DNA of 53,304 nucleotides from Pseudomonas sp. RGM2987 (GTDB lineage: Bacteria > Pseudomonadota > Gammaproteobacteria > Pseudomonadales > Pseudomonadaceae). This document shows, piece by piece, positions 9,071-19,329 of this stretch. How positions within the stretch are numbered: the stretch's first letter is position 1; every line of letters starts with the position of its first letter. Below the pieces are notes generated by a model. The model did no database searches and was not told where the DNA came from. It saw only the letters and a program-made list of their open reading frames with translations. Where the stretch lies: contig NZ_JALJDX010000191.1 in assembly GCF_022952855.1 (NCBI RefSeq), positions 1 to 53,304 of the forward strand, read 5' to 3'. The position numbers and the translations under genes were made by a program.

Positions 9071-9655
9071 TCAGCCATGAGCCTGCTTGAACAACACCGC
9101 GATGCCCGGATGATAGTGGCCGCTCTCGTTGCGCAACTTGCGGTAGGCATAGGGGAAATACCAGGCCACGGCGCAGGTGTTTTCCTTCTGCAAGTCGTCG
9201 AGCATGTCTTGCAGCTCTTCTGGCGTGGCGCTCTGTTGGGCTTTTTGTGGTGCGACGAACAGGCAGCCCAACTTCAGGTCGCTGGCATAGCTGATGCGTC
9301 TGGCGTCGCTGGCGGCTTCCGACAGCGGTTGGCTCAGGTTCAGGTTGCTGACCTTGGGCCAGCGCTGGGTGGCCTGGATGAAGGCGCGCTCGTCGGCGCT
9401 GGCGATGAGCAGATCGGCGTTGACGTTGCGTTCGCCTTCTTCGTTCTGCTTGCGGGTCGGGGCGTTTTGCAGGGTGACCATCTCGGCCATCCATGCGGCA
9501 GCGGACAGCAGGCCGAGGTTGGCGCGCTCATCGAACCAATAAGGGGTGTCGTTATCGCCGCGCACCGCGTTGTAGCGGTCGATACAGTCGAACCAGCGCT
9601 CCAGCATCGGGCGCAGGAATTCCAGTTTCGGATTGCTGATGATCATGCCTTGCAT
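9071..9655 (-). CDS. Conserved hypothetical protein
   Basis: A 194-residue soluble protein with no signal peptide or membrane segment. The start at 9655 follows GAGGG with good spacing. Mixed alpha/beta composition with an acidic central helix (TPEELQDMLDDLQKENT) and a YWFDERANLGLLSAAAWMAEM segment near the N-terminus. I do not recognise a family with confidence; high codon quality and the ribosome site support a real gene. It lies divergent to the cobalamin riboswitch, and nothing visible ties it to B12. Confidence 0.75.
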   Translation of the reverse strand: MQGMIISNPKLEFLRPMLERWFDCIDRYNAVRGDNDTPYWFDERANLGLLSAAAWMAEMVTLQNAPTRKQNEEGERNVNADLLIASADERAFIQATQRWPKVSNLNLSQPLSEAASDARRISYASDLKLGCLFVAPQKAQQSATPEELQDMLDDLQKENTCAVAWYFPYAYRKLRNESGHYHPGIAVLFKQAHG

Positions 9656-9779
9656 GCCAGTTGCCCTCTTATTTTTGTGATATCGGGTCGTAATGTCTCT
9701 TTGATATCACTTGCTATAGCCTGGCACAAGATTGGCGTCACTTTATTGATCCGGGCCAATGTCCGGCGTCCGGCTTTAA

Positions 9780-9808
9780 TTGACGCTCCACCCCCAACCC
9801 TCTAACCT
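9780..9808 (+). promoter_or_regulatory. Candidate promoter of the cobalamin operon
   Basis: TTGACG (9780-9785), a 17-bp spacer, TAACCT (9803-9808). The implied start lies just ahead of the riboswitch. Good -35, modest -10. Confidence 0.45.
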
Positions 9809-9816
9809 TCGCGGCT

Positions 9817-10004
9817 TGTTTCAGGTGCTCTGTGGCGATGGCCGACAGAGTGAAACAGGGAAGCCGGTGAGTGCACACAAACCCGGCGCTGCCCCCGCAA
9901 CGGTAAATGAGTCAAGGTTGTCCACAAGCCACTGTGTCCATGGACATGGGAAGGCGCGCAACCCGGCATCGCGCCGCTCATGAGCCCGGAGACCGGCCTG
10001 ATTC
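9817..10004 (+). promoter_or_regulatory. Cobalamin riboswitch (AdoCbl type)
   Basis: The leader carries the diagnostic elements in order: GGGAAGCCGGTG at about 9858, GCGCTGCCCCCGCAACGGTA (about 9889), the GCCACTG segment near 9928, GGGAAGG, and the B12 box GAGCCCGGAGACCGGCC at about 9980-9996. The next ~85 nt before the cobO ATG contain GGCATC...GATGCC, a possible expression-platform hairpin. Known switches of this class lower expression when adenosylcobalamin is abundant. It controls cobO and presumably the whole ten-gene operon. Confidence 0.95.
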
Positions 10005-10090
10005 ATCCAACGGCATCACGGTGGGCGATGCCAGGCGTCTTGCCGTCCTTTTTGCCCGCCCGCCGTTTCAATCCCAACGGAGAGCTCCCC

Positions 10091-10702
10091 ATGACCGACA
10101 CGCCTGATCGCGACGAACGCCACCTGGCGCGCATGCTGCGCAAGAAAGCCGTGATCGACGAGCGCATCGCCAACTCACCGAATGAATGCGGCCTGCTGCT
10201 GGTTTTGACCGGCAACGGCAAGGGCAAGAGCAGCTCGGCATTCGGCATGTTGGCGCGGGCCATGGGCCACGGCATGCAATGCGGCGTGGTGCAGTTCATC
10301 AAGGGTCGCAACAGTACCGGTGAGGAACTGTTTTTCCGCCGCTTCCCGGAGCAGGTACGCTTTCATGTCATGGGCGAAGGCTTCACCTGGGAAACCCAGG
10401 ACCGCCAGCGCGACATCGCCGCCGCCGAAGCGGCCTGGGCCGTCTCGCAGCAATTGCTCAGCGACCCGGCCATCGGCCTGGTGGTGCTCGATGAGCTGAA
10501 CATCGCCCTCAAGCACGGATACCTCGACCTCGATCAAGTCCTCAGCGATTTGCAGGCACGTCCGCCGATGCAGCATGTGGTGGTGACCGGACGTGGCGCC
10601 AAGCCTGAGATGATCGAGCTGGCCGACACCGTGACCGAAATGGGCATGATCAAGCACGCATTCCAGGCGGGTATCAAGGCGCAGAAAGGCGTCGAACTGT
10701 GA
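10091..10702 (+). CDS. cobO: Cob(I)yrinic acid a,c-diamide adenosyltransferase
   Basis: A 203-residue CobO/BtuR-type ATP:corrinoid adenosyltransferase that attaches the 5'-deoxyadenosyl ligand to reduced corrinoid. Walker A is LTGNGKGKSSSAFGMLARA, followed by VQFIKGRNSTGEE and LVVLDELNIALKHGYLD, both family signatures. The start at 10091 has AACGGAGAG upstream; the longer frame from 9980 begins inside the riboswitch B12 box and is rejected. First gene of the operon; its stop overlaps the cobB GTG. Confidence 0.97.
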   Translation: MTDTPDRDERHLARMLRKKAVIDERIANSPNECGLLLVLTGNGKGKSSSAFGMLARAMGHGMQCGVVQFIKGRNSTGEELFFRRFPEQVRFHVMGEGFTWETQDRQRDIAAAEAAWAVSQQLLSDPAIGLVVLDELNIALKHGYLDLDQVLSDLQARPPMQHVVVTGRGAKPEMIELADTVTEMGMIKHAFQAGIKAQKGVEL

Positions 10703-12099
10703 GTGATGCCGCCATGACCCGCCGCCATTGTCCGGCGGTGTTGATCGCCGCGCCTGCCTCGGGGCAGGGCAAGACCACCGTCACCGCCGCGTTGGCCCGC
10801 TTGCATCGCAACCAAGGGCACAAGGTGCGTGTGTTCAAGTGCGGCCCGGATTTTCTCGACCCGATGATCCTGGAGCGTGCCAGTGGCGCGCCGGTCTATC
10901 AATTGGACATGTGGATGGTCGGCGAGCAGGAAAGTCGCCGGCTGCTGTGGGAAGCCGCCGCCGAAGCCGATCTGATCCTGATCGAAGGGGTGATGGGGCT
11001 GTTCGACGGCACGCCGTCCAGCGCTGATCTGGCGCGGCACTTCGGCGTGCCGGTGCTGGCGGTGATCGATGGCACGGCCATGGCCCAGACCTTCGGCGCC
11101 CTGGCCTTGGGCCTGGCGCGTTATCAGCCGGACTTGCCGTTCGCCGGGGTCCTGGCCAATCGCGTCGGCACCGTGCGCCACGCGCAGTTGCTCGAAGGCA
11201 GCCTGACCGAAGGCCTGCGCTGGTACGGCGCACTGTCGCGGGAAACCGGTATCGAATTGCCCAGCCGCCACCTGGGGCTGGTCCAGGCCAGCGAGTTGAA
11301 CGACCTGGATGTGCGCCTCGATGCCGCCGCCGATGCCCTGGCCGGCAGTTGCGAAGTGGCGCTGCCGCCCGCTGTCGAGTTCGCTGCCCCCGAAGTGATC
11401 TGCCCCGAGCCATGGCTCGCCGGCGTACGCATCGCCGTGGCCCGGGACGAAGCGTTTGCCTTCACCTACGGTGCGAGCCTTGACCTGCTGCGGGCCATGG
11501 GCGCGCAATTGAGCTTCTTCTCGCCGATTCGTGACAGCGAACTGCCCGAAGCGGACAGCCTGTACCTGCCCGGTGGTTACCCGGAACTGCACCACGTTGC
11601 CCTGGCGCAGAACACCCCGATGCTGGCGGCGATCCGCGCCCATCATGCCGCCGACAAACCCTTGCTCGCCGAGTGCGGCGGCATGTTGTACCTGCTGGAC
11701 TCCTTGACTGACGTTGAAGGCATCCGCGCCGAACTGCTCGGTTTGCTGGCCGGTGAGGCGCAGATGCAAAAACGCCTGGCGGCCCTGGCGCTGCAATCGG
11801 TGGACCTGCCCGAAGGCACCCTGCGTGGACACACTTATCATCATTCGTTGACCAGCACGGAGCTTGAGCCGATTGCCCGCGGGCACAGTCCCAATGGTGG
11901 GCGTGGGGCGGAGGCGGTTTTCCGGGAGGGGCGGATGACGGCGTCCTATGTGCATTTTTATTTTCCGTCCAATCCGCGGGCGATTGCCGCTTTGTTTGCG
12001 CCTGATCTTGAAGCCGCCTTCGCGGGCAAGCCCGCTCCCACATTGGATGGGTGTTCACAATTCCCTGTGGGAGCGGGCTTGCTCGCGAATAAACCATGA
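10699..12099 (+). CDS. cobB: Cobyrinate a,c-diamide synthase
   Basis: A 466-residue ATP- and glutamine-dependent amidase that converts cobyrinic acid to its a,c-diamide. The synthetase part has the P-loop-like APASGQGKTTVTAALARL and EGVMGLFDG. The class I amidotransferase domain has YLPGGYPELH and the catalytic Cys in ECGGMLYLLD, then LRGHTYHHS. Translation starts at GTG 10699, overlapping the cobO stop (GTGA). Odd feature: the final ~33 residues (after FAPDLEA) are encoded by a REP pair, an add-on not expected in CobB. The stop overlaps the bluB ATG. Confidence 0.95.
   Translation: MSDAAMTRRHCPAVLIAAPASGQGKTTVTAALARLHRNQGHKVRVFKCGPDFLDPMILERASGAPVYQLDMWMVGEQESRRLLWEAAAEADLILIEGVMGLFDGTPSSADLARHFGVPVLAVIDGTAMAQTFGALALGLARYQPDLPFAGVLANRVGTVRHAQLLEGSLTEGLRWYGALSRETGIELPSRHLGLVQASELNDLDVRLDAAADALAGSCEVALPPAVEFAAPEVICPEPWLAGVRIAVARDEAFAFTYGASLDLLRAMGAQLSFFSPIRDSELPEADSLYLPGGYPELHHVALAQNTPMLAAIRAHHAADKPLLAECGGMLYLLDSLTDVEGIRAELLGLLAGEAQMQKRLAALALQSVDLPEGTLRGHTYHHSLTSTELEPIARGHSPNGGRGAEAVFREGRMTASYVHFYFPSNPRAIAALFAPDLEAAFAGKPAPTLDGCSQFPVGAGLLANKP
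12017..12089. repeat. Paired inverted REP element inside the cobB 3' end
   Basis: GCCTTCGCGGGCAAGCCCGC at 12017 and the inverted TGTGGGAGCGGGCTTGCTCG at 12066. Both arms are read as CobB codons. The left arm with its flank is repeated at the window end (53218-53304). Confidence 0.9.
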
Positions 12100-12746
12100 C
12101 CGACAACGCATTCCCCCAGGCCGAACGCGACGCTATCTACCGTGCCATCGCCGAGCGCCGTGACATGCGCCATTTCAGCGGCGGCACGGTCGAACCGGCG
12201 TTGCTGCGCCGTTTGCTGGAAGCTGCCCACCAGGCCCCCAGCGTCGGCCTGATGCAACCGTGGCGCTTCGTCCGCATCAGCGACCGCGCCTTGCGTGGGG
12301 ACATCCACCAGTTGGTGGAGCAGGAGCGGATCCGCACCGCCGAGGCCTTGGGCGAGCGCAGCGATGAGTTCATGAAACTCAAGGTCGAAGGCATCAACGA
12401 TTGTGCCGAAGTACTGGTGGCGGCGTTGATGGACGACCGCGAGCGGCACATTTTCGGCCGGCGGACCTTGCCGGAAATGGACCTCGCCTCACTGTCCTGC
12501 GCGATCCAGAACCTATGGCTGGCCTCCCGCGCCGAAGGGTTGGGGATGGGTTGGGTCTCGCTGTTCGAGCCCCAGGCCCTGGCCGATCTGCTCGGCTTGC
12601 CCGCCGGGGCCAAACCGCTGGCGATCCTGTGCCTGGGCCCGGTCGAAGGCTTCTACCCGGCGCCGATGCTTGCCCTGGAAGGCTGGGCGCAACCGCGTCC
12701 GCTGCATGAACTGCTGTATGAAAACCGCTGGGGAGTGAACCCATGA
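12096..12746 (+). CDS. bluB: 5,6-dimethylbenzimidazole synthase
   Basis: A 216-residue flavin-destructase of the nitroreductase fold that converts reduced FMN and oxygen into DMB, the lower ligand of B12. The N-terminal [10 protein letters not shown] and [15 protein letters not shown] are the characteristic flavin-binding motifs. [13 protein letters not shown] and [17 protein letters not shown] close the fold. Overlaps cobB (ATGA) and cbiB (ATGA). Its presence fits aerobic B12 production. Confidence 0.95.
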   Translation: MTDNAFPQAERDAIYRAIAERRDMRHFSGGTVEPALLRRLLEAAHQAPSVGLMQPWRFVRISDRALRGDIHQLVEQERIRTAEALGERSDEFMKLKVEGINDCAEVLVAALMDDRERHIFGRRTLPEMDLASLSCAIQNLWLASRAEGLGMGWVSLFEPQALADLLGLPAGAKPLAILCLGPVEGFYPAPMLALEGWAQPRPLHELLYENRWGVNP

Positions 12747-13651
12747 GTGTCGCCTTGCTCAGTGCCGCCGCAGTGGCGCTGGATGCGCTGCTGGGTGAGC
12801 CCCGGCGCTGGCATCCGCTGGTGGCGTTCGGTGGCTTTGCCGATCGCATCGAACAGCGCTTCAATTCCGGTGGGCGCGGCTGGCGCAGCCATGGGGTGAC
12901 GGCGTGGTTCATCGCCGTGGTGCCGTTGACCTTGCTGGCGACGGCGCTGTCGTGGGCGCCGATGGTCGGCTGGCTGGTGGAAATCCTCGCGCTGTACTGC
13001 GCCCTTGGCCTGCGCAGCCTGGGTGAACATGTCGAGCCGGTGGCGCGGGCGTTGCGCAGCGGCGATCTGGACGAGGCGCGCAAGCGGGTGGGCTATCTGG
13101 TCAGCCGTGAGACTGCCGAGCTGGACGAAACCGCCGTGGCCCGGGCCGCCACCGAGTCGGTGCTGGAAAACGGCAGCGACGCGGTGTTCGCCGCGCTGTT
13201 CTGGTTCGCCGTGGCCGGCGCGCCGGGCGTGGTGCTGTACCGACTGAGCAATACCCTCGACGCCATGTGGGGTTATCGCAATGAACGCTTCGAGCGCTTC
13301 GGCTGGGCGGCGGCAAAAATCGATGATCTGCTCAACTACATTCCGGCCCGTCTGGTGGCGCTGACCTACGCACTGCTGGGAAAAACCCGACTGGCCTTGA
13401 AGTGCTGGCGTACCCAAGGCCCGACTTGGGACAGCCCGAATGCCGGGCCGGTCATGGCCGCCGGTGCCGGTGCGCTGGCTGTCGAGCTGGGCGGGGCAGC
13501 GGTGTATCACGGCGAGCTGCACCAGCGTCCGCCGTTGGGCGAAGGCGTGCCAGCGAGCGCCGACTCCATCGATCGTGGCTGGCAATTGGTTCAGCGCGGG
13601 GTATGGTTGTGGTTGCTGATCCTCTGCCTGGGAGCTGAATTCTATGCTTGA
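12743..13651 (+). CDS. cbiB: Adenosylcobinamide-phosphate synthase CbiB (CobD)
   Basis: A 302-residue inner-membrane enzyme that joins (R)-1-aminopropanol phosphate to adenosylcobyric acid. It starts [20 protein letters not shown] with the typical [10 protein letters not shown]. Several membrane segments follow ([28 protein letters not shown] region, [20 protein letters not shown]). [15 protein letters not shown] near the C-terminus is a family signature. Named cobD in the Pseudomonas denitrificans scheme. Overlaps the next gene by 8 nt. Confidence 0.95.
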   Translation: MSVALLSAAAVALDALLGEPRRWHPLVAFGGFADRIEQRFNSGGRGWRSHGVTAWFIAVVPLTLLATALSWAPMVGWLVEILALYCALGLRSLGEHVEPVARALRSGDLDEARKRVGYLVSRETAELDETAVARAATESVLENGSDAVFAALFWFAVAGAPGVVLYRLSNTLDAMWGYRNERFERFGWAAAKIDDLLNYIPARLVALTYALLGKTRLALKCWRTQGPTWDSPNAGPVMAAGAGALAVELGGAAVYHGELHQRPPLGEGVPASADSIDRGWQLVQRGVWLWLLILCLGAEFYA

Positions 13652-14645
13652 GCACGGCGGCCGCTTGCGTAACGCGGCGCTGCAATACGGCATCGCCGAG
13701 GCCGATTGGCTCGACTTGTCCAGCGGCCTCGCGCCGTGGCCCTTCGACGTCCCGGCGATACCGCTGCGCGCCTGGGCGCGTTTGCCGGAAACCGACGACG
13801 GCCTGGAACAGGCAGCCTGCGATTACTATGGCGCCGAGCAGCTGTTGCCCGTGGCCGGTTCGCAGATGGCGATCCAACTGCTGCCGCGCCTGCGCCGGGC
13901 CGGCAAGGTCGGCGTGCTGTCGCCGTGTTATGCCGAGCACGCCGAAGCCTGGCGCCGCAGCGGCTACATCGTGCGCGAAGTGCTCGAAGCCGAAGTGGAC
14001 TTCTTCCTCGACAGCCTCGACAGCCTCGACGTGCTGGTGGTGGTCAACCCGAACAACCCCACGGGCCTGAGCCTGGACCCCGAGCGTCTGCTCGATTGGC
14101 ATGCCCGCCTGGCCCAGCGCGGTGGCTGGCTGGTGGTGGATGAAGCCTTCATGGACGTCACCCCGCAACTGAGCCTGGCGGCGCATGCTCATCAGGTCGG
14201 GTTGATCGTGCTGCGTTCGTTCGGCAAGTTTTTCGGCCTGGCCGGAGTTCGCCTGGGGTTCGTCCTGGCCGAGCGGCACTTGCTCAAGCTGCTGGCTGAA
14301 CAGGTCGGGCCGTGGGCGGTCAGCGGGCCGACCCGGGTGCTGGGCCAGGCGTGCCTGCTGGACAGCGCCGCCCACGTCCGCCAACGCCAACGCTGCGAAG
14401 CAGCCAGCCAACGGTTGGCATTTACGCTGGAGCGTCACGGATTCAAACCGCAAGGCGGCTGTGGATTGTTCCAATGGCTGACCACCGGACACGCCGAGGA
14501 TCTTCACGATTTCATGGCCCGTCGCGGCATCCTCTTGCGGCTGTTCGCGAGCACCAGCAGCCTGCGCTTCGGGCTGCCAGCCGATGACCGCGAATTCTTG
14601 CGCCTTGAACAAGCCTTAGAAGCCTACGCCAAGGACACCCCATGA
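13644..14645 (+). CDS. cobD: Threonine-phosphate decarboxylase (Salmonella CobD, P. denitrificans CobC)
   Basis: A 333-residue PLP enzyme of aminotransferase class I fold that makes aminopropanol phosphate for Cbi[16 protein letters not shown] and [12 protein letters not shown] hold the PLP-contacting residues, and [17 protein letters not shown] contains the Schiff-base Lys. N-terminal [13 protein letters not shown] matches the subfamily. It overlaps cbiB upstream and cobQ downstream (ATGA), so its product and its user are made from coupled frames. Symbols for this step differ between naming schemes. Confidence 0.93.
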   Translation: MLEHGGRLRNAALQYGIAEADWLDLSSGLAPWPFDVPAIPLRAWARLPETDDGLEQAACDYYGAEQLLPVAGSQMAIQLLPRLRRAGKVGVLSPCYAEHAEAWRRSGYIVREVLEAEVDFFLDSLDSLDVLVVVNPNNPTGLSLDPERLLDWHARLAQRGGWLVVDEAFMDVTPQLSLAAHAHQVGLIVLRSFGKFFGLAGVRLGFVLAERHLLKLLAEQVGPWAVSGPTRVLGQACLLDSAAHVRQRQRCEAASQRLAFTLERHGFKPQGGCGLFQWLTTGHAEDLHDFMARRGILLRLFASTSSLRFGLPADDREFLRLEQALEAYAKDTP

Positions 14646-16093
14646 CCACGTTGATGGTGCAAGGCACCACGTCCGATGCCGGCAAAAGCACCTTGGTCAC
14701 GGCGTTGTGCCGCTGGGTCCGCCGCCAGGGCGTCGGCGTGGTGCCGTTCAAGCCGCAGAACATGGCGCTCAACAGCGCGGTGACCGCTGACGGCGGTGAA
14801 ATCGGCCGCGCCCAGGCGGTGCAGGCCCAGGCGGCGGGCTTGGAACCGCACACCGACATGAACCCGGTGCTGCTCAAGCCCAATAGCGACACCGGCGCCC
14901 AGGTGATCATCCATGGCCGCGCCGTTACCAGCATGAACGCCGTGGCCTATCACGATTACAAAGCCATCGCCATGCAAGCGGTGCTGGCCTCCCATGACCG
15001 CTTGAGCGCGGCCTATCCCGTGGTGATGGTGGAAGGCGCGGGCTCGCCGGCGGAGATCAACCTGCGGGCCGGCGACATCGCCAACATGGGCTTTGCCGAG
15101 GCGGTGGACTGCCCGGTGCTGCTGATTGCCGACATCAATCGTGGCGGCGTATTTGCCCATCTGGTCGGCACCCTCGAGTTGCTCTCGCCCAGCGAGCAGG
15201 CGCGGGTCAAGGGCTTCATCATCAACCGCTTTCGCGGCGACATCGCCTTGCTGCAACCGGGCCTCGACTGGCTGGAGGCGCGCACCGGCAAGCCGGTGAT
15301 CGGCGTATTGCCCTACGTCATGGACCTGCACCTGGAAGCCGAGGACGGTCTCGACCGACGCCAGACCGACAAAGCCGATCAGGTACTCAAAGTGGTGGTG
15401 CCGGTGCTGCCGCGCATCAGCAATCACACGGATTTCGATCCGCTGCGCCTGCACCCGCAGGTCGACCTGCAATTCATCGGCCCCGGCCAGGCGATCCCGC
15501 CGGCCGACCTGATCATCCTGCCCGGCTCGAAAAGCGTGCGCAGTGATTTGGCCTACCTGCGCGCCAATGGTTGGGAAACGGCGATCACTCGTCACCTGCG
15601 CTACGGCGGAAAATTACTGGGCATCTGCGGCGGTTTGCAGATGCTCGGCCAGCACGTCCACGACCCGTTGGGCCTGGAAGGAGCGGCGGGTTCTAGTGCC
15701 GGGCTCGGGCTGTTGGCGTTTGAAACGACGCTGGAACAAGAGAAACAGTTGCGCAATGTGCGCGGGCGGCTGGCGCTGGAAGCGGCCGAGGTCAGTGGCT
15801 ATGAGATTCATGCGGGTGTGACCACGGGGCCCGCGTTGGAACATCCGGCGGTGCAGTTGGACGATGGCCGTTGTGACGGTGCCCAGAGCCCGGACGGGCA
15901 GATTTTCGGGACCTACCTGCATGGGCTGTTCGAGTCGCCACAGGCCAGCAGTGCGTTGCTGCGTTGGGCCGGGTTGGTGGATGTGCAGACGGTGGACTAC
16001 CACGGCTTGCGCGAGCGGGACATCGAGCGGTTGGCGGATCTGGTGGAGAAGCATCTGGATACTGGGCTGTTGCGTGAGCTCTGTGGGATTTAG
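14642..16093 (+). CDS. cobQ: Cobyric acid synthase
   Basis: A 483-residue glutamine-dependent amidase that adds the b, d, e and g amides to adenosylcobyrinic acid a,c-diamide. The N-terminal [20 protein letters not shown] nucleotide motif, [24 protein letters not shown] and [19 protein letters not shown] segment are typical. The C-terminal amidotransferase has [12 protein letters not shown], catalytic Cys in [12 protein letters not shown] and His in TYLHGLFES. Full length. Followed by a REP pair before cobU, the only sizeable gap in the operon. Confidence 0.97.
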   Translation: MTTLMVQGTTSDAGKSTLVTALCRWVRRQGVGVVPFKPQNMALNSAVTADGGEIGRAQAVQAQAAGLEPHTDMNPVLLKPNSDTGAQVIIHGRAVTSMNAVAYHDYKAIAMQAVLASHDRLSAAYPVVMVEGAGSPAEINLRAGDIANMGFAEAVDCPVLLIADINRGGVFAHLVGTLELLSPSEQARVKGFIINRFRGDIALLQPGLDWLEARTGKPVIGVLPYVMDLHLEAEDGLDRRQTDKADQVLKVVVPVLPRISNHTDFDPLRLHPQVDLQFIGPGQAIPPADLIILPGSKSVRSDLAYLRANGWETAITRHLRYGGKLLGICGGLQMLGQHVHDPLGLEGAAGSSAGLGLLAFETTLEQEKQLRNVRGRLALEAAEVSGYEIHAGVTTGPALEHPAVQLDDGRCDGAQSPDGQIFGTYLHGLFESPQASSALLRWAGLVDVQTVDYHGLRERDIERLADLVEKHLDTGLLRELCGI

Positions 16094-16107
16094 GGTGGGT
16101 GTACTGG

Positions 16108-16222
16108 CGCCTTCGCGAGCAAGCCCGCTCCCACAGTTGATTGTGGGCACCGGACTAAAAGGGAGTGACTCCCACACTTTGAAATGCATTCCCCTGTGGG
16201 AGCGGGCTTGCTCGCGAAGGCG
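16108..16222. repeat. Paired inverted REP element inside the cob operon
   Basis: CGCCTTCGCGAGCAAGCCCG at 16108 and the inverted arm ending GCTCGCGAAGGCG at 16222. It fills most of the 164-nt gap between cobQ and cobU. It could attenuate or stabilise the transcript here. Confidence 0.9.
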
Positions 16223-16257
16223 TCAGTCGCCACACCGCCAATAAAAGGTAAACCACC

Positions 16258-16779
16258 ATGCTCCAACTGATCCTCGGCGGCGCCCGCTCCGGCAAGAGTC
16301 GCCTGGCTGAAAAACTCGCGGCGGACACCGGCTTGCCGGTGACCTACATCGCCACCAGCCAACCCCTGGACGGCGAGATGAACGAACGTGTCGCCCAACA
16401 CCGCGCACGGCGTCCGGCGCAATGGGCACTGGTGGAAGAGCCCCTGGCCCTGGCCCTGGTCCTGCGGGAAAACGCCGCCGCCGACCGCTGCCTGCTGGTG
16501 GATTGCCTGACCCTGTGGCTGACCAACCTGCTGATGCTCGACAACCCCGAACAACTGAACACCGAGCGCGAAGCCCTGCTGGATTGCCTCGCCACGCTGC
16601 CCGGCGAAATCATTTTTGTCAGCAACGAAACCGGCATGGGTGTCGTGCCCCTGGGCGAGTTGACTCGCCGTTACGTCGATGAAGCCGGTTGGCTGCATCA
16701 AGCTTTGGCCGAACGTTGTCAGCGCGTCGTGCTGACCGTTGCCGGATTGCCCCTGACTCTCAAAGGTACTGCGTTATGA
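16258..16779 (+). CDS. cobU: Adenosylcobinamide kinase / cobinamide-phosphate guanylyltransferase
   Basis: A 173-residue bifunctional enzyme (cobP in P. denitrificans) that phosphorylates adenosylcobinamide and then adds GMP. The P-loop is [18 protein letters not shown] at residues 3-20. [33 protein letters not shown] and [20 protein letters not shown] are classic. It restarts the operon after the REP gap, with AAAGG ahead of the ATG. Stop overlaps the cobT ATG. Confidence 0.97.
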   Translation: MLQLILGGARSGKSRLAEKLAADTGLPVTYIATSQPLDGEMNERVAQHRARRPAQWALVEEPLALALVLRENAAADRCLLVDCLTLWLTNLLMLDNPEQLNTEREALLDCLATLPGEIIFVSNETGMGVVPLGELTRRYVDEAGWLHQALAERCQRVVLTVAGLPLTLKGTAL

Positions 16780-17831
16780 ATCACCGCTGGTGGCTGGACC
16801 CATGCAAGCCCCTCGACACCCAGGCCCTGGAACAGGCCGCGGCCCGTCAGCGGCAACTGACCAAACCGGCCGGCTCCCTCGGGCAACTGGAAGCGGTGGC
16901 GGTGCAACTCGCGGGGCTGCAAGGGCAGGTCAAGCCGCGCCTGGATTGCTTGTGGATCGCGATCTTTGCCGGCGACCACGGCGTGGTGGCTGAAGGGGTA
17001 TCGGCCTTCCCGCAGGAAGTCACCGGGCAGATGCTGCACAACTTCGTCAGCGGCGGCGCGGCCATCAGCGTCCTGGCGCGGCAGTTGGGTGCCTCGCTGG
17101 AAGTGGTGGATCTGGGCACCGTTACCCCGTCGCTGAACCTGCCCGGCGTACGCCATCTGAACGTCGGCCCCGGCACCGCGAACTTCGTCCACGGCCCGGC
17201 GATGACCGAGGGCCAAGGCGAACAAGCCTTGCAAGCCGGGCGCGACAGCGTTGCCCGCGCTATCGCCGCCGGCGCCCAATTGTTCATCGGCGGCGAAATG
17301 GGCATCGGCAACACCACGGCCGCCAGCGCCCTGGCCTGTGCTCTGCTCGATTGTCCGGTGGTCCATCTGGTCGGCCCCGGCACCGGGTTGGACGCAGCGG
17401 GCGTCAATCGCAAAGCCCAAGTGATCGAGCGCGCCCTGGCGCTGCACGCCGCCCAATCCAACGACCCGTTGCAGACCCTGTTCAACCTCGGCGGTTTTGA
17501 AATCGCCGCCCTGGTCGGCGCGTACCTGGCCTGCGCCCAGCAGGGCGTCGCGGTGTTGGTGGACGGCTTCATCTGCAGCGTCGCGGCGCTGGTGGCGGTG
17601 CGCCTCAACCCCGAGTGCCGACCCTGGCTGCTGTTCGGCCATCGCGGCGCCGAGCCCGGCCATCGCCATCTGCTGGAAACCCTCGGCGCCGAACCGCTGC
17701 TCGACCTCGGCCTGCGCCTGGGCGAGGGCAGTGGTGCGGCGCTGGCTGTGCCGCTGTTGCGCCTGGCCTGCGACCTGCACGGGCAGATGGCAACGTTTGC
17801 CGAAGCGGCCGTGGCGGATCGCCCGGCATGA
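16776..17831 (+). CDS. cobT: Nicotinate-nucleotide-dimethylbenzimidazole phosphoribosyltransferase
   Basis: A 351-residue enzyme that forms alpha-ribazole phosphate from DMB and nicotinate mononucleotide. The N-terminal [54 protein letters not shown] and the C-terminal [16 protein letters not shown] (catalytic Glu region) are all present. The start at 16776 is chosen because it overlaps the cobU stop as ATGA and gives the usual N-terminus; the frame from 16689 runs inside cobU. Works with BluB, also in this operon. Confidence 0.97.
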   Translation: MNHRWWLDPCKPLDTQALEQAAARQRQLTKPAGSLGQLEAVAVQLAGLQGQVKPRLDCLWIAIFAGDHGVVAEGVSAFPQEVTGQMLHNFVSGGAAISVLARQLGASLEVVDLGTVTPSLNLPGVRHLNVGPGTANFVHGPAMTEGQGEQALQAGRDSVARAIAAGAQLFIGGEMGIGNTTAASALACALLDCPVVHLVGPGTGLDAAGVNRKAQVIERALALHAAQSNDPLQTLFNLGGFEIAALVGAYLACAQQGVAVLVDGFICSVAALVAVRLNPECRPWLLFGHRGAEPGHRHLLETLGAEPLLDLGLRLGEGSGAALAVPLLRLACDLHGQMATFAEAAVADRPA

Positions 17832-18403
17832 CCTTGCGCCTGGACCTGCTGCGACACGGTGAAACCGAGCTGGGCGGTGGGCTGCGCGGCAGCCTCGACG
17901 ACGCCTTGACCGCCAACGGCTGGCAACAAATGCAAGCGGCGGTCGCCCAATGCGGGCCGTGGGATCGGCTGATAAGCTCGCCGTTGCAACGTTGCGCCCG
18001 TTTCGCCGAGCAACTCGGCGCCCGTCTCGGTATTCCGGTGCAGTTGGACAAGGACCTGCAAGAACTGCATTTCGGCGCCTGGGAAGGCCGGAGCGCGGCG
18101 GCGTTGATGGAGACCGACGCCGAAGCCCTGGGCCGGTTCTGGGCCGATCCCTACCGCTTCACGCCGCCCGAAGGCGAACCGGTGCTGGAGTTTTCCAACC
18201 GCGTGCTGGCGGCCATCGAACGCCTGCATGCCGCTTACGCCGGTCAGCGGGTTCTGCTGGTCAGCCACGGCGGCGTGATGCGCCTGCTGCTGGCCCAGGC
18301 CCGGGGCTTGCCCCGTGAACAACTGCTCAATGTCGAAGTCGGCCACGGCGCGTTATTTGCCCTGCGAGTGACGTCCGGTCCAACGCTGGAAGAGGGGGGC
18401 TGA
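17828..18403 (+). CDS. cobC: Alpha-ribazole-5'-phosphate phosphatase
   Basis: A 191-residue histidine phosphatase. [13 protein letters not shown] holds the phospho-accepting His, [14 protein letters not shown] the second arginine, and [13 protein letters not shown] the second His. Family members in cob operons remove the phosphate from alpha-ribazole phosphate or adenosylcobalamin phosphate. Start overlaps the cobT stop (ATGA); the longer frame from 17615 lies within cobT. The position before cobS supports the assignment. Confidence 0.93.
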   Translation: MTLRLDLLRHGETELGGGLRGSLDDALTANGWQQMQAAVAQCGPWDRLISSPLQRCARFAEQLGARLGIPVQLDKDLQELHFGAWEGRSAAALMETDAEALGRFWADPYRFTPPEGEPVLEFSNRVLAAIERLHAAYAGQRVLLVSHGGVMRLLLAQARGLPREQLLNVEVGHGALFALRVTSGPTLEEGG

Positions 18404-18405
18404 TC

Positions 18406-19137
18406 GTGCTGCCGTTCTGGATCGCCCTGCAATTTCTCAGCAGCCTGCCGGTGCGCCTGCCGGGCATGCCCGAGCCCAAGCAACTGGGCCGCTCGCTGCT
18501 GTTCTATCCGCTGGTGGGGCTGTTGTTCGGCGGTTTGCTGTGGCTGCTCAATACGCTGCTGGCGGGGGCGCCGCCGCTGCTGCACGCCGCACTGTTGCTG
18601 ACGGCGTGGGTGTTGCTCAGCGGTGGTTTGCACTTGGACGGCCTGGCCGACAGCGCCGATGCCTGGCTCGGTGGTTTCGGCGATCGCGAACGCACCTTGC
18701 TGATCATGAAAGACCCGCGCAGCGGACCGATTGCCGTCGTCACCCTGGTGTTGGTGTTGCTGCTCAAGTTCACCGCGCTGTTGGCGTTGATCGAACAGGA
18801 ACAGACCCTGGCGTTGCTCATCGTTCCGGTGCTGGGGCGGGGGGCGTTGCTCGCGCTATTCCTGACCACGCCTTACGTGCGCGCCGGCGGGTTGGGGCAG
18901 GCGCTGGCTGATCATCTGCCACGGCGGGCCGGCTGGCAGTTGCTGGCAGGATGTGCATTGGGTTGCGTGCTGGTGGCAGGGTGGGGTGGGGTGGTTGCGC
19001 TGGTGGTTGCGTCGGGCGTGTTCGTTGGCTTGCGGGGGATGATGGTGCGTAGGTTGGGGGGCTGTACCGGAGATACCGCCGGGGCCTTGCTTGAACTGTT
19101 GGAAGTCGCGGTGTTGGTGGGGATTGTGTTGCTCTGA
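18406..19137 (+). CDS. cobS: Adenosylcobinamide-GDP ribazoletransferase
   Basis: A 243-residue inner-membrane enzyme (cobV in P. denitrificans) that joins adenosylcobinamide-GDP to alpha-ribazole (phosphate), the last step. It starts at GTG 18406, two bases after the cobC stop. LQFLSSLPVRLPG at the N-terminus, GGLHLDGLADSADAWLGG and MKDPRSGPIAVV are the catalytic signatures. Six or so hydrophobic helices follow. Last gene of the operon; no strong hairpin terminator is seen after it. Confidence 0.96.
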   Translation: MLPFWIALQFLSSLPVRLPGMPEPKQLGRSLLFYPLVGLLFGGLLWLLNTLLAGAPPLLHAALLLTAWVLLSGGLHLDGLADSADAWLGGFGDRERTLLIMKDPRSGPIAVVTLVLVLLLKFTALLALIEQEQTLALLIVPVLGRGALLALFLTTPYVRAGGLGQALADHLPRRAGWQLLAGCALGCVLVAGWGGVVALVVASGVFVGLRGMMVRRLGGCTGDTAGALLELLEVAVLVGIVLL

Positions 19138-19149
19138 TCTGCCTGGGTG

Positions 19150-19169
19150 ACCTGTCAACCTTGACAGTA
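19150..19169. promoter_or_regulatory. Lux-box-like 20-bp dyad, site 1
   Basis: ACCTGTCAACCTTGACAGTA. The inner arms CTGTCAA/TTGACAG are perfect, and it fits the CT-N12-AG pattern of LuxR-family operators. It lies 160 nt before the gene at 19330 and just past cobS. Matches the site upstream of the LuxR gene (47546-47565) at most positions. Confidence 0.6.
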
Positions 19170-19329
19170 TCGGGTGATTGAAAAGCGGTGCTTAATTCGC
19201 TCAAGGCCTCAGCGGCCGCGCAGAGCGATGGGAAGCGTCTTGTCGTGTCCGGTGTGATCGATCTGCCAGGAAAACTGAGTGGCCGTTGGTGTTTCAACGG
19301 CTGAACGTTGTCAATGGGAGAGCGATAAC

